From: Obelidium mucronatum
Taxonomy: Eukaryota > Chytridiomycota > Chytridiomycetes > Chytridiales > Chytriomycetaceae
Direction: 5' to 3'
NCBI GenBank assembly: GCA_025765595.1
Contig: JAIVFH010000045.1
Location: forward strand, 124,001-188,000
Length of the DNA: 64,000 nt
Shown: positions 55,768 to 64,000 of the stretch, piece after piece
How the letters are laid out: each line of letters opens with the position of its first letter
Position numbering within the stretch: position 1 is the stretch's first letter
Notes under the pieces: model-generated
Told to the model about the DNA's origin: nothing
Seen by the model: the letters and a program-made list of their open reading frames with translations, nothing else
The model's database searches: none
Made by a program: the position numbers and the translations under genes

Positions 55768-57249
55768 CTATATCCTCCGGCCAATTGGTTCATTCATGAA
55801 ATCCGTAAACATTTCATCCGGAATATCAATATACTCGTCGTGAATGGCAGGAGGAGGAGGAGGAGGAAGAGGAGGAGGGGCAATTTGAACAACAGGATTC
55901 ATCAACTCAGGGTCATTTGCAGGATCATACTCGTTTGGATTAATAGTCCCATAAAACAATTTCCCAAAACAAGGAGTGCCGGTAGTATTAAAATGGGCGT
56001 ATGGATTGGACCGATTCAGCTTTTGACCGCAAAGAAAACAGAAATGCACATCACAGACTTTACAAGTCATGTGACAACAACCTTCGGATCGTTCAACTCT
56101 GCAAGTACAATTTGGACAAGCCTGAGAATTCTTGTTCATCCAAGCGGAATTAAGTTTCTCTTCTTCAATTTCGCGCACGACACGTTCGAGGACTTTTTTG
56201 CCGTATTTTAGTTCTAGGAGTTTGCGGTGGGCGGGAGAGGAGGCGGCAGACGAGTATTCGGTTGCGATTGTTTCGAGGTGGCGGATTTGGCAGTAGGAAG
56301 CGTAGCCGTGCCAAGTTCTGTTGCAAAAGAAGCAGAATGCGTAACCGCATTTGCTGCAGACGCATAGTTTTTCTTCTTCGGGGTCCTTGAGGGTTGGAGC
56401 ATTGCAGTTTTTACGCGGACAGTAAGTGAGGTTTGGCTGTTGCAGCAGCCTGTGTGTTTCGAGTTGATTCGTGTAGCGGACAACCAAGTCCGCCGAGGCT
56501 TGCGAGGGCGGCAGAATCAGGGCGACAGTCTCTGGCGACAGCGGGGCCGCGTCCTTGTCCTTCTTGCAGAGCGGGTTTGGACACGTGACCTGCACGACGT
56601 TAGCCTCGGCAATGTGGAGCGACAGGTACGCCGTCAGACACGCGCGGCAGTACTCGTGGCGGCACGCGTCGAAGCGGAAGCAGCGCGCGCCGAGGCTCGC
56701 GGCGAGGCAGATGCCGCACGCGACCGTCTCGTTGGCAAACAGCTGCGCGCGGCGCCGCGCGTCGGCGGCGGCAAAGACGCCTGCGGCGGCGGCGAGCGTG
56801 TTTTCTGTATCACAGTTTTCTTCACAGTTCAAGCCGAGAAACGCCGCCGCATCGACTTGCACAAACTGCGCCAGCGCAAACAGCACCGCGTCGCCGCGCA
56901 GCTCGTCGCTCAGCTCGCGCAGCCGCCGCACGAGCCGCCGCTGCGCGTCGAGCGCCAGCCACGCCGACTCGGCGACCACAGAAATCTGCGGGCCCGCGTG
57001 CGCCGGGTACTGCCCAGGCAGCGCAAACCGCAGCTGCAGCGGCGGCAGGTGCGCGACGCTGATTGGTCCGATGCGCAGGGGTGCGTCAAGCTGCAGCCGC
57101 AGCGTCAAGCACCCCACGGGGTCGCTGTCGCCTTCCAGGTCGCCGACTCCGGTGCACGAAAAGTCTTCGGGCCCAAAGATGCTCATCAGTGCTTCCAGCT
57201 CATCCTTCTGCTCCCTGCGATTGCTTGATATAGATGCTGATGATGTCAT
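55768..57249 (-). CDS. RBR E3 ubiquitin ligase, RNF14-like
   Basis: Single-exon 493-residue protein. Residues 10-150 form an RWD domain (EQKDELEALMSIFGPEDFSC; HLPPLQLRFALPGQYPA). RING1 is CGICLAASLGARCFRFDACR-HEYCRACL, with an IBR domain including YCPRKNCNAPTLKDPE and CSKCGYAFCFFCNRTWHG. RING2 reads ACPNCTCRVERSEGCCHMTC; the second Cys after EG is the expected catalytic thioester residue. The RWD-RING1-IBR-RING2 order is that of RNF14 (ARA54), which ubiquitinates stalled translation factors and related substrates. The 5' 600 bp are strongly GC-rich with Ala/Arg-rich codons while the 3' part is not. It starts close (76 bp) to the divergent gene at 57325. Confidence 0.9.
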   Translation of the reverse strand: MTSSASISSNRREQKDELEALMSIFGPEDFSCTGVGDLEGDSDPVGCLTLRLQLDAPLRIGPISVAHLPPLQLRFALPGQYPAHAGPQISVVAESAWLALDAQRRLVRRLRELSDELRGDAVLFALAQFVQVDAAAFLGLNCEENCDTENTLAAAAGVFAAADARRRAQLFANETVACGICLAASLGARCFRFDACRHEYCRACLTAYLSLHIAEANVVQVTCPNPLCKKDKDAAPLSPETVALILPPSQASADLVVRYTNQLETHRLLQQPNLTYCPRKNCNAPTLKDPEEEKLCVCSKCGYAFCFFCNRTWHGYASYCQIRHLETIATEYSSAASSPAHRKLLELKYGKKVLERVVREIEEEKLNSAWMNKNSQACPNCTCRVERSEGCCHMTCKVCDVHFCFLCGQKLNRSNPYAHFNTTGTPCFGKLFYGTINPNEYDPANDPELMNPVVQIAPPPLPPPPPPAIHDEYIDIPDEMFTDFMNEPIGRRI

Positions 57250-57324
57250 TTTTGTGGTTATCTTTTTTTTGAATCTGAAACAGAAGCATTTGTAATAATA
57301 AATAAATTATAATAAATATTTTAA

Positions 57325-59104
57325 ATGGGTTAAGTCACTTAATCACTTCCTTCTTTTTTGCTTGCTTGCTTGTTTGTGCTGCATTCAGTCACTCACTCAC
57401 TCACTCTTTTCTTCTTTATTTTCTTTATTTAGACTCTGAAGGCATTCGTAATAGAAGGCAGCAAAAAACTACTCCTGCTGTTCAAGATGATGATGATGAT
57501 CATTCTTCTTCTTCTTCTTCTTTTACTCCAAAAACTACGAAAATATCATCGAATGATGGTAATGATTTGGTCAATTCATTTTCTTTGTCAAGGCTTTTGA
57601 TGCCTCTTGCTTTGATGATCTTTATGGCCTGTGCTGTTGTTGGTGTATGTGTTTTTTTTTTTTTTTTCATTTACCGCCGAAGGCGGTGTTTTACCGCCGA
57701 AGGCGGTGTTTCTTTTTACTCTTTTTCTTCTTCCACCGCCGTAGGCGGTATATTCTTTTTTTTCTTCTCCTTCTTCCATCGCCGAAGGCTGTATTCCACC
57801 GCCGAAGGCGGTATATTATTTTTCTTCTTCTTCTTCTTCTTCTTCCACCGCCGAAGGCGGTATTCCACCGCCAAAGGCGGTATTCCACCGCCGAAGGCGG
57901 TATGTTCTTTTTCCTCTTCTTCTTCTTCCACCGCCAAAGGCGGTATATTCTTTTTTTTCTTCTTCCACCGCCGTAGGCGGTATATTCTTTTTCTTCTTCT
58001 TCTTCTTCCACCGCCAAAGGCGGTATATTTTTTCTTCTTCTTCTTTCACCGTCGAAGGCGGTATTCCACCGCCGAAGGCGGTAAATTCTTTTTTTCTTCT
58101 TCTTTCCACCGCCGAAGGCAATGTATTCTTTTTTTTCTTCTTCTTCTTCCATCGCCGAAGGCTGTATTCCACCGCCGAAGGCGGTAAATTCTTTTTTTCT
58201 TCTTCTTTCCACCGCCGAAGGCGGTGTATTCTTTTTTCATCGCCGAAGGCTGTATTCCACCGCCGAAGGCGGTATATTATTTTTTTCTTCTTCTTGTTCT
58301 TCTTTCACCTCCGAAGGCGGTATTCCACCGCCGAAGGCGGTATTCCACCGCCGAAGGCGGTATATTCCTTTTTTGTTCTTCTTCTTCTTCTTCTTCTTCT
58401 TTCACCGCCGAAGGCGGTGTTTTACCGCCGAAGGCGGTATATTCTTTTTCTTCTTCTTCTTCTTCCACCGCCGAAGGCGGTATATTCCTTTTACTCTTTT
58501 TCTTCTTCCACCGCCGTAGGCGGTATATTCTTTTTTTTTCTTCTTCTTCTTCTTCTTCTTCTTCTTCCACCGCCGAAGGCGGTATATTATTTTTCTTCTT
58601 CTTCTTCCGCCTACGGCGTCCACCGCCGAAGGCGGTATATATATATTTTCCATCTCCTTCTTCCACCACCAAAGCCGGTATATTCTTTTTTTCTTCTTCT
58701 TCTTCTTCCACCGCAAACGGCGGTATTCCACCGCCGAAGGCGGTATATTCTTTTTTTTCTTCTTCTTCTTCCATCGCTGAAGGTTGTATTCCACCGCCGA
58801 AGGCGGTATATTCTTTTTTTTTTCTTCTTCTTCTTTCACCGCCAAAGGTGGTATATTCTTTTTTATCTTTTTCTTCCACCGCCGAAGACGGTATAGATAT
58901 GTTTTTTCGTCTTCTTTGTCCATCTTTTCCTTCTACCAAAAACAAAAAACCACTTTTTCCTCTCACATATCTTATTCTTTCTTCTAGATTGCGCTCCTTC
59001 AAAAAGACATTTCAAATGGAATCAATGATTTTGTAAAGATGGTTCAAGAAAGGCAGAGTGCTGGACGGCCATTGAATATTGTTGAACGCGAGATTCGGCT
59101 TTGA
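57325..59104 (+). CDS. Small single-pass membrane protein with three alternative last exons
   Basis: Proposed 110-residue product. The first exon would be only ATGG (57325-57328, donor GTTAAG), joining to 57433-57644 (DSEGIRNRRQQKTTPAVQDD, poly-Asp, Ser run, then LLMPLALMIFMACAVVG). It then joins, across a 1.3-kb intron ending CTAG, to 58988-59104 (IALLQKDISNGINDFVKMVQ, ERQSAGRPLNIVEREIRL). All junctions are in phase. A hydrophobic segment across the splice (MPLALMIFMACAVVGIALL) is a membrane helix; the acidic Ser-rich part would be on one side, the basic tail on the other. The micro-exon start is a weak point. Family unknown. Two more copies of the last exon follow at 59211-59327 and 59476-59592. 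Confidence 0.55.
57670..58893. repeat. Palindrome and TTC-repeat array filling one intron
   Basis: About 35 ACCGCCGAAGGCGGTATATTC-type elements separated by T(4-9)CTTCTTCTTCTTCTT runs of variable length. Loops are GAA, GTA, AAA or AAG; a few stems are degenerate (CCGCAAACGGCGG). The array shows higher-order duplication: the words CATCGCCGAAGGCTGTATTC recur at about 57778, 58150 and 58238. Confidence 0.95.
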
Positions 59105-59210
59105 AGAGGAAAGAACGCAGTATAAAGATTTATAAAAGATCAATGTATTCTCTTTTTCAACCAAAAACAAAAAGCCACTTTTCCCTCCCACATCTTACTC
59201 TTTCTTTTAG

Positions 59211-59327
59211 ATTGCACTCCTTCAAAAAGACATTTCAAATGGAATCAATGATTTTGTAAAGATGGTTCAAGAAAGGCAGAATGCTGGACGGCCGTTGAAT
59301 ATTATCGAACGCGAGATTCGGCTTTGA
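59211..59327 (+). CDS. Second copy of the terminal exon of the small membrane protein gene
   Basis: Preceded by TTTCTTTTAG. It encodes the same 38 residues as 58988-59104 with S to N and V to I changes (ERQNAGRPLNIIEREIRL) and two silent changes. It would splice in frame to the 57433-57644 exon. The downstream AAGATTTATAAAAGAT is also copied, so each copy brings its own 3' end. Confidence 0.6.
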   Translation: MALLQKDISNGINDFVKMVQERQNAGRPLNIIEREIRL

Positions 59328-59475
59328 AGAGGAAACAGCACAGTATAAAGATTTATAAAAGATGCTTCCTTCTTTCATTCTTTTTCCCTTCTTCACTGTG
59401 TTTGCAATGTAATTCTCTTTCTCAACCAAAATCAAAAAACCACCTTTTCCTCTCACATCTTGCTCTTTCTTCTAG

Positions 59476-59592
59476 ATTGCACTCCTTCAAAAAGACATTT
59501 CAAATGGAATCAATGATTTTGTAAAGATGGTTCAAGAAAGGCAGAATGCTGGACGGCCATTGAATATTGTTGAACGCGAGATTCGGCTTTGA
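59476..59592 (+). CDS. Third copy of the terminal exon
   Basis: Preceded by TTTCTTCTAG. It encodes IALLQKDISNGINDFVKMVQ and ERQNAGRPLNIVEREIRL. It differs from copy 1 by only one residue. The three copies lie 223 and 265 bp apart and share acceptor, coding part and post-stop sequence. Confidence 0.6.
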   Translation: MALLQKDISNGINDFVKMVQERQNAGRPLNIVEREIRL

Positions 59593-59861
59593 AGAAGAAA
59601 CAACACAGTATAAAGATTTATAAAACATATCATTAAACATTATATTTTTATCCACATTTTATTTTTCATGAATGGGTGCTTTTCAAAAGTATCAAACAAA
59701 ATTAAATTTGCTTTTAAACTCCGACAAACAATCGACAAGGTATACATACACACACAGACGCACACCTTCAGATCCCTGATCCTTAAACACACGGTTATTC
59801 ACGCTTCTCTATTTCTCCTTTTTTGTTCATGTATCGTCGAAACCAGGGACACCACAAAACC

Positions 59862-60813
59862 ATGGACGCTGGAAAACTCTTTATTGATCGCTTCGACTCT
59901 GTGCTAGAAGCAAGCGCAACTTATGTTAAACCATATCTACCAATGCTCGCGCGCTTCTTACTATGTGCTACATTCCTCGAAGACTCTGTTCGGATCATGT
60001 ATGTAAAAACATCCTGATGTCTCCAATGTTGTTCCACTCTCTCAAAGAAATACGCGTTTCTGTTATATCTCCTACTCTCCTCCTCTTTGTTCTGATCCAT
60101 GAATTTATAATTTAGAACGCGATGGGACGATCAGCAATATCATCTTGAGCACGATCGTAGTATGTATTCTCCGTTTTTTTTTGTTATCACCTCCCATCAA
60201 AACAAACACAGACGAACTAACACCCATCCATCCATCAATTCAAAAAATAAAACACTTAATGACCAAAAAAAAAGGATTCTCCTATTACGGCACAATCTCC
60301 TTCCTCGTTCTCAACGTGATCATCATGCTCATCTGCTCCAGCCTCGCAATCTTCAAAAAACACACGGAAGTCGCCGTAACAGGCCTCTTTGGTATCGTCG
60401 CCTCCCAATGCTACGGATACGGTCTCTTCTTCAACCGGTCGTGGATGCTCCGGTCAATCTCAGTCTCGGGTGGGCTCTTGATGCTCCTCGCAGATTCTCT
60501 CAGCGCCTCAAAGAAACGCGAGCTCTTTGCGCCGTTGCTGTTGGCGTCTGTCACGGATCCGTCAAACACGCAAAAGAAATCAAATTATCTGCATTTGTTT
60601 GGGCGGTCCTTGTTGGTTGCGCTTTTCTTGGGGTTTATGGTTGCGGGAGAGATGTCGGTGGCGCGGTTGTTTGTGGCTGCGGTTAGTTTTGTTGGTTGTG
60701 TGATGGTTGTTGTTGGGTTCAAAGCAAAGTGGAGTGCGTGGATTCTGTTGACGTTCTTGTGTGTTAGTAATGTCTTGTTGAATAATTGGTGGTCTTTGCA
60801 TCAGTTGAGTTTG

Positions 60814-60845
<32 letters not shown>

Positions 60846-61008
60846 ACTGAAGCCTTTGCATTCCTTTTTTATTCACAGCGAAGACCCAAAAAGAGACTTC
60901 CAAAAGTTTGACTTTTTCCAGACTCTTAGTGTAATGGGAGGCTTCCTGTTGCTCGTCAACTCTGGACCAGGAGGGTTATCAATGGATGAAAAGAAGAAGG
61001 ATTTTTAA
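59862..61008 (+). CDS. SURF4: SURF4 / Erv29 ER cargo receptor
   Basis: Exon 1 (59862-about 59999) encodes MDAGKLFIDRFDSVLEASAT and LPMLARFLLCATFLEDSVRI, the typical SURF4 N-terminus (ARFLLCSTFLED-x-IR). The next exon gives TRWDDQQYHLEHDR, then a long exon with SYYGTISFLVLNVIIMLICS, and a last exon with EDPKRDFQKFDFFQTLSVMG and GPGGLSMDEKKKDF (stop 61006-61008). Six to seven membrane helices. The C-terminal KKKDF fits a dilysine ER-retrieval signal (KKxx). The protein cycles between ER and Golgi, loading soluble cargo into COPII vesicles. One acceptor (about 60273, AAAAAG|GATTC) lacks a pyrimidine tract; the last intron carries a 27-T run. Confidence 0.9.
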
Positions 61009-61126
61009 AAGATTATAATGAGAAAATTAAATAGATATTTGGACTATAAAATTATTGTAGATCAGTAATTCAAGAATCGAGGTTTACAACGAAGCATGTT
61101 GCGGAATGAAGCTCTGTTTATTCTGT

Positions 61127-62402
61127 TCATTCATTCGGACCTGCCTCTTCTTCGCCGTCGCTGTCAACTCCACCTGATCCCATTAAATCTTCAATGGTCA
61201 CACCCATACGCGCTAAATACATCAACAGTAAATCTCTCGGAATCACAACCGACCCATCCACATCGACATCCTCGTCCTCCTCTTCTTCCTCCTCCTCCTC
61301 ATCCTCCTCCTCCTCTTCAGCCCCACCAACACCACCACTCGCGCTATTTTTCGAATCCAACCAACTCTCCACACGCGTCGGCAACAGAATCTTGATATCA
61401 TGATCAATACCTGACACCGCCACCATCGAATCAAACTTTTTCGGATTCACCGGACACACACAATTGACAACCCTTTTATCCGATTTGATTCGATTAATCA
61501 CTTTCCCTGTCGCCTTGTCCCAGACAACCAAAGTACCATCATCCGACCCAGACATGATGACTTCAGATTTGGCGCCGTAGAAATAGGCTTCCTTGATCAT
61601 GGTTTGTCGGTTCCGGTGTCCTTGGAAACTGTGGATAATGTCGGTTTGGCCAGAGTCTTCTGCGGGTTGTGGTAATGCTGGTGGTGTCATACGGTCAAAG
61701 TCGGGTGATTCCAACTCGTTTTCGGAGCCGAATTCTTTTTCACTCATTTTAATATCATCATGATTGCTTGCGGTATTGATGGAGGTTGAGAAGGCGGTTG
61801 TCTTGAAGTCTTCGGCGCCGTTGCATGGTCTCACGAGATACACCTTTTCGTCAGAATAACTAACAAGGAGATCCATTGTGCTTCCTGAGGGGTCGAATTT
61901 GCAGCTTGTAATCTTGTGTGGGTCAAAACGGTGCTGGCTGCTGTTGTTGTCGCCGCCAGTGCCACTGCTGGAGGTTGTAACAAAGTTTGGTGGAACTACG
62001 GCATAGATTTCACCCCTTGTTGCATCTGTAACGGCTTTTGTTGAGCTGGAGGTCCAATAATCGGGTGTTCCGGGTGGTTTGACGATACGGCGGTCGTACA
62101 CACGAACCAGATCGTCACTGCATCCCAGAGCCAAGTATTGAGTGTGAATCGGGTGGATCGAAATTGCAGCGACACCGTGACCCGTTGGTTCGGAAAAGAA
62201 GCGACCGAGTCTGCGGTTTGTAGGACGAGTGGCGGAGGAGGCTGAAGTGACGCGGCTCGTTTTGGGAATCCCACGGGGAGGATCCAAGCGGGCTGCTGGA
62301 TGTTTTGAAACTGATCGGTTGATATCAATGAGACAAAACTTGTTGCAGTTGTCGGAGCAGGGACAAGAAGTCGCGATTCGGGTATCATACTAAATTATGT
62401 GA

Positions 62403-62446
<44 letters not shown>

Positions 62447-63324
62447 ATCGTCTTACTTGGTTTACAGTTCCATCATCGCTGCACGAAAAGAAAACGTGTG
62501 GATTTTCTGGATCAGGGAAGACTTCGTAAGTCATTTCGCTGTGGCACATGAAGAGGCCATTCACAACTGGTTTGGAATCAGCCACCTCGAGATATCGCAC
62601 ACGCTGTTTTTTTTTTAAAAAGAGTGGAACCAAAGGGGATATTGTTTGTTTAGATTTAGCGATGCTTTTGTGACTGAGACACACCCCATTTGCAGCACAA
62701 GAGACAATCTTGGAATCATTCGAAGCAAACAAGAATTTTGCTGAAAATATGTTTGAGGTATGACCACTTTCGAAAGATTCCAGCAGAGGTTCGGGTGAAT
62801 AAGGATTCCACAGTTTGATTGTGCAATCGTCTGTATTTTTTTTTTCAAAGGTCAAGAAGTGGGTTGAGACTCCCTTTTTATCAATCACAACCACACCAGA
62901 CATAATTACCAGAGCCAGAAACAAGAAGGGATCCCTGCGAATTCCACGCTAGAGTGTTGACACAGCCGCGATGGCCTTTGAGCGTTGGCTTCTGAACAGC
63001 CAGGCGCCCCTATCACCGCAGGCAAGTGTGAATAAGGAATCAGGAGCTTGAATGCAATACTGACTGCAAGCTGTGTGTAAGATACTGGCGGCGTCTGTGT
63101 GTGTGTTCGCCCTCTTGTGGAGAATGTGTTTCGGTGGCCCATTCTTTGTTGTTCTGCAGATTTTATTTTGGAGGATTCAAAAAGCGCAACCACTCCAACG
63201 CAATCACCTCCCCTACGACCCACGGGTTAATGAGCTGCAAATTTCGCCTGTGGAAAACTCGACAGTTCAGAAAGTTGAATTCACAGCCAGACCATCTCGT
63301 CCGCTGATGTTTTGCGCGCAGCAT
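61127..63324 (-). CDS. WD40 protein, DCAF/WDTC1-like
   Basis: From a proposed first exon (63324-63220, MLRAKHQRTRWSGCEFNFLN, uncertain), through RLAVQKPTLKGHRGCVNTLA (GH-x-GCVN-x-L-x-W), SGSDDCTIKLWNPYSPEPLL, GHTSNIFSAKFLFASNDSKI, PHVFFSCSDDGTVNQYDTRI, to a long last exon with VAAISIHPIHTQYLALGCSD, IMSGSDDGTLVVWDKATGKV and an acidic run near the C-terminus (stop at 61127). The GHRGCVN, GHTSNIFSVKF-like and YDTR/YDRR blocks match the WDTC1/DCAF6/DCAF8 group, substrate receptors of CUL4-DDB1 ubiquitin ligases (WDxR-type motif in NQYDTRI). The Glu run (EEEEDEEEEEEEEDED) and Asp-Glu tail are encoded by CCT/TCC repeats. Confidence 0.78.
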
Positions 63325-63359
63325 TCTCTCTTAGACTCCCATGCTACCTTGTGAAGCAG

Positions 63360-63847
63360 TGGGAATACAGACGAATGACACTGGGAAATGCCTTTCAAAA
63401 GAATAAAAATGACTGCAATTGAATTAGAATCAGATTACATTGTACTCTTTTCAAGTTGAGAGATGAGAGGAATGTTTCCTGATAGTTTGGCCAGAGCGAG
63501 AGTGGGGCCGCGTCTCCCGTGTTTCGAGTCTCGAAAGATTTAAGATCAATATTATTACAACCTGTTTGCATTTCCAACGAGACTCCATGCTCGTAACTGG
63601 GAAACTTCGTGACAGACACCCATCGCGTCTGATGAATTCTCAATCAATTTGCATTGAAGCATGAGTCACATACTTATTCAGCTTGTTATTTGAAGACCCA
63701 ATAATGAAGGAACGAAGGAGTCTCAATGAATCCCGAAATCGAAAATTTCCTGGAAAATTTTATTACTTTTTCATTTCCCATTTACTTTAAAATGGACGTC
63801 TATTCTCTCGCATCAGATACAAATCAATAGTTTAACACTTAAAGCAT
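63360..63847. other. Intergenic, nothing recognised
   Basis: No open frame with recognisable features on either strand; AT-rich toward the promoter of the last gene. Confidence 0.5.
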
Positions 63848-64000
63848 ATGCATCTTATTCTGTCCTTGGTATCTTTCGTTGCAGTTGCAACTACTGCCTT
63901 TCCAAACGGTGCACCACGTTGCAAAATTACTGAAGCCGTCATCACGGCGGGCCACAAGACCCCACAATCAGCTAATCTCGGGTTCTCGATGCAGTTGCCA
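63848..64000 (+). CDS. Start of a secreted protein (cut by the right edge)
   Basis: ATG at 63848 gives a signal peptide (MHLILSLVSFVAVATTAFPN) with a likely cut near TTA or AFP, then GAPRCKITEAVITAGHKTPQ and on to the window end. FPNGAPRC with a following GH recalls the start of Reeler-type domains (P-x-GAP-x-x-C), but the visible 51 residues are too few to be sure. Distinct from the CAP genes. Confidence 0.6.
   Translation, partial: MHLILSLVSFVAVATTAFPNGAPRCKITEAVITAGHKTPQSANLGFSMQLP

Noticed and set aside
57366..58999. Many long open frames on both strands reading RRRR, AEGG, PPKA
   Set aside because: They are translations of the palindromes and TTC runs. They have no start context and are open because the repeat lacks stops.

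Overview
This window is eukaryotic nuclear DNA. Nearly every gene is split by short spliceosomal introns, there is no operon structure, and T/A homopolymers and microsatellites are common. The gene content points to a zoosporic, early-diverging fungus, most likely a chytrid. A chitin synthase (50568-54740) argues for a fungus. Two axonemal proteins, a PIERCE-type microtubule inner protein (4596-5157) and radial spoke protein RSPH14 (15426-17566), argue for a flagellated stage. Two gamma-secretase subunits, nicastrin (1307-4415) and presenilin (33648-36105), are genes that Dikarya generally lack. No search could be run, so all identities rest on reading motifs and family resemblance, and exon boundaries were worked out by eye.

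Layout. 1-12.4 kb: partial Eco1 cohesin acetyltransferase, SDHAF3, nicastrin, PIERCE, PSMD5, Enp1/bystin, mitochondrial mL46, a 48-residue secreted peptide gene and a dienelactone hydrolase. 12.4-15.4 kb: gene-poor, with decayed hAT-type transposase sequence. 15.4-21.7 kb: RSPH14 and a large uncharacterised gene, head to head. 22.1-27.7 kb: four tandem secreted CAP/SCP genes, two with LysM, one with its frame broken by a 160-bp duplication. 27.8-33.2 kb (minus): a cysteine-rich repeat protein, a putative GPI-anchored protein, a CDK-like kinase and a protein with four copies of an unrecognised repeat. 33.6-40.8 kb: MYND-presenilin head to head with a large PPR-like gene. 40.8-44.2 kb: tandem CAX Ca2+/H+ exchangers. 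44.6-54.7 kb: Nma111-type protease, RRM protein and chitin synthase. 54.7-59.6 kb: palindrome arrays, an RBR ubiquitin ligase and a small membrane protein gene with a 1.3-kb repeat-filled intron and three copies of its last exon. 59.9-64 kb: SURF4/Erv29, a WD40 DCAF/WDTC1-like protein and the start of a secreted protein.

Four genome-scale patterns stand out. (i) A family of short GC palindromes (5-6 bp stem, 3-nt loop; basic form CCGCC-TTC-GGCGG) occurs in introns and intergenic DNA across the window. Stems change on both arms together, and variants are locus-specific. (ii) Many genes are head-to-head pairs with 57-142 bp between starts. (iii) Several genes have a strongly GC-rich 5' coding end that fades downstream. 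(iv) Local tandem duplication is frequent: CAP genes, CAX genes, terminal exons, the 160-bp block and a 96-bp minisatellite.
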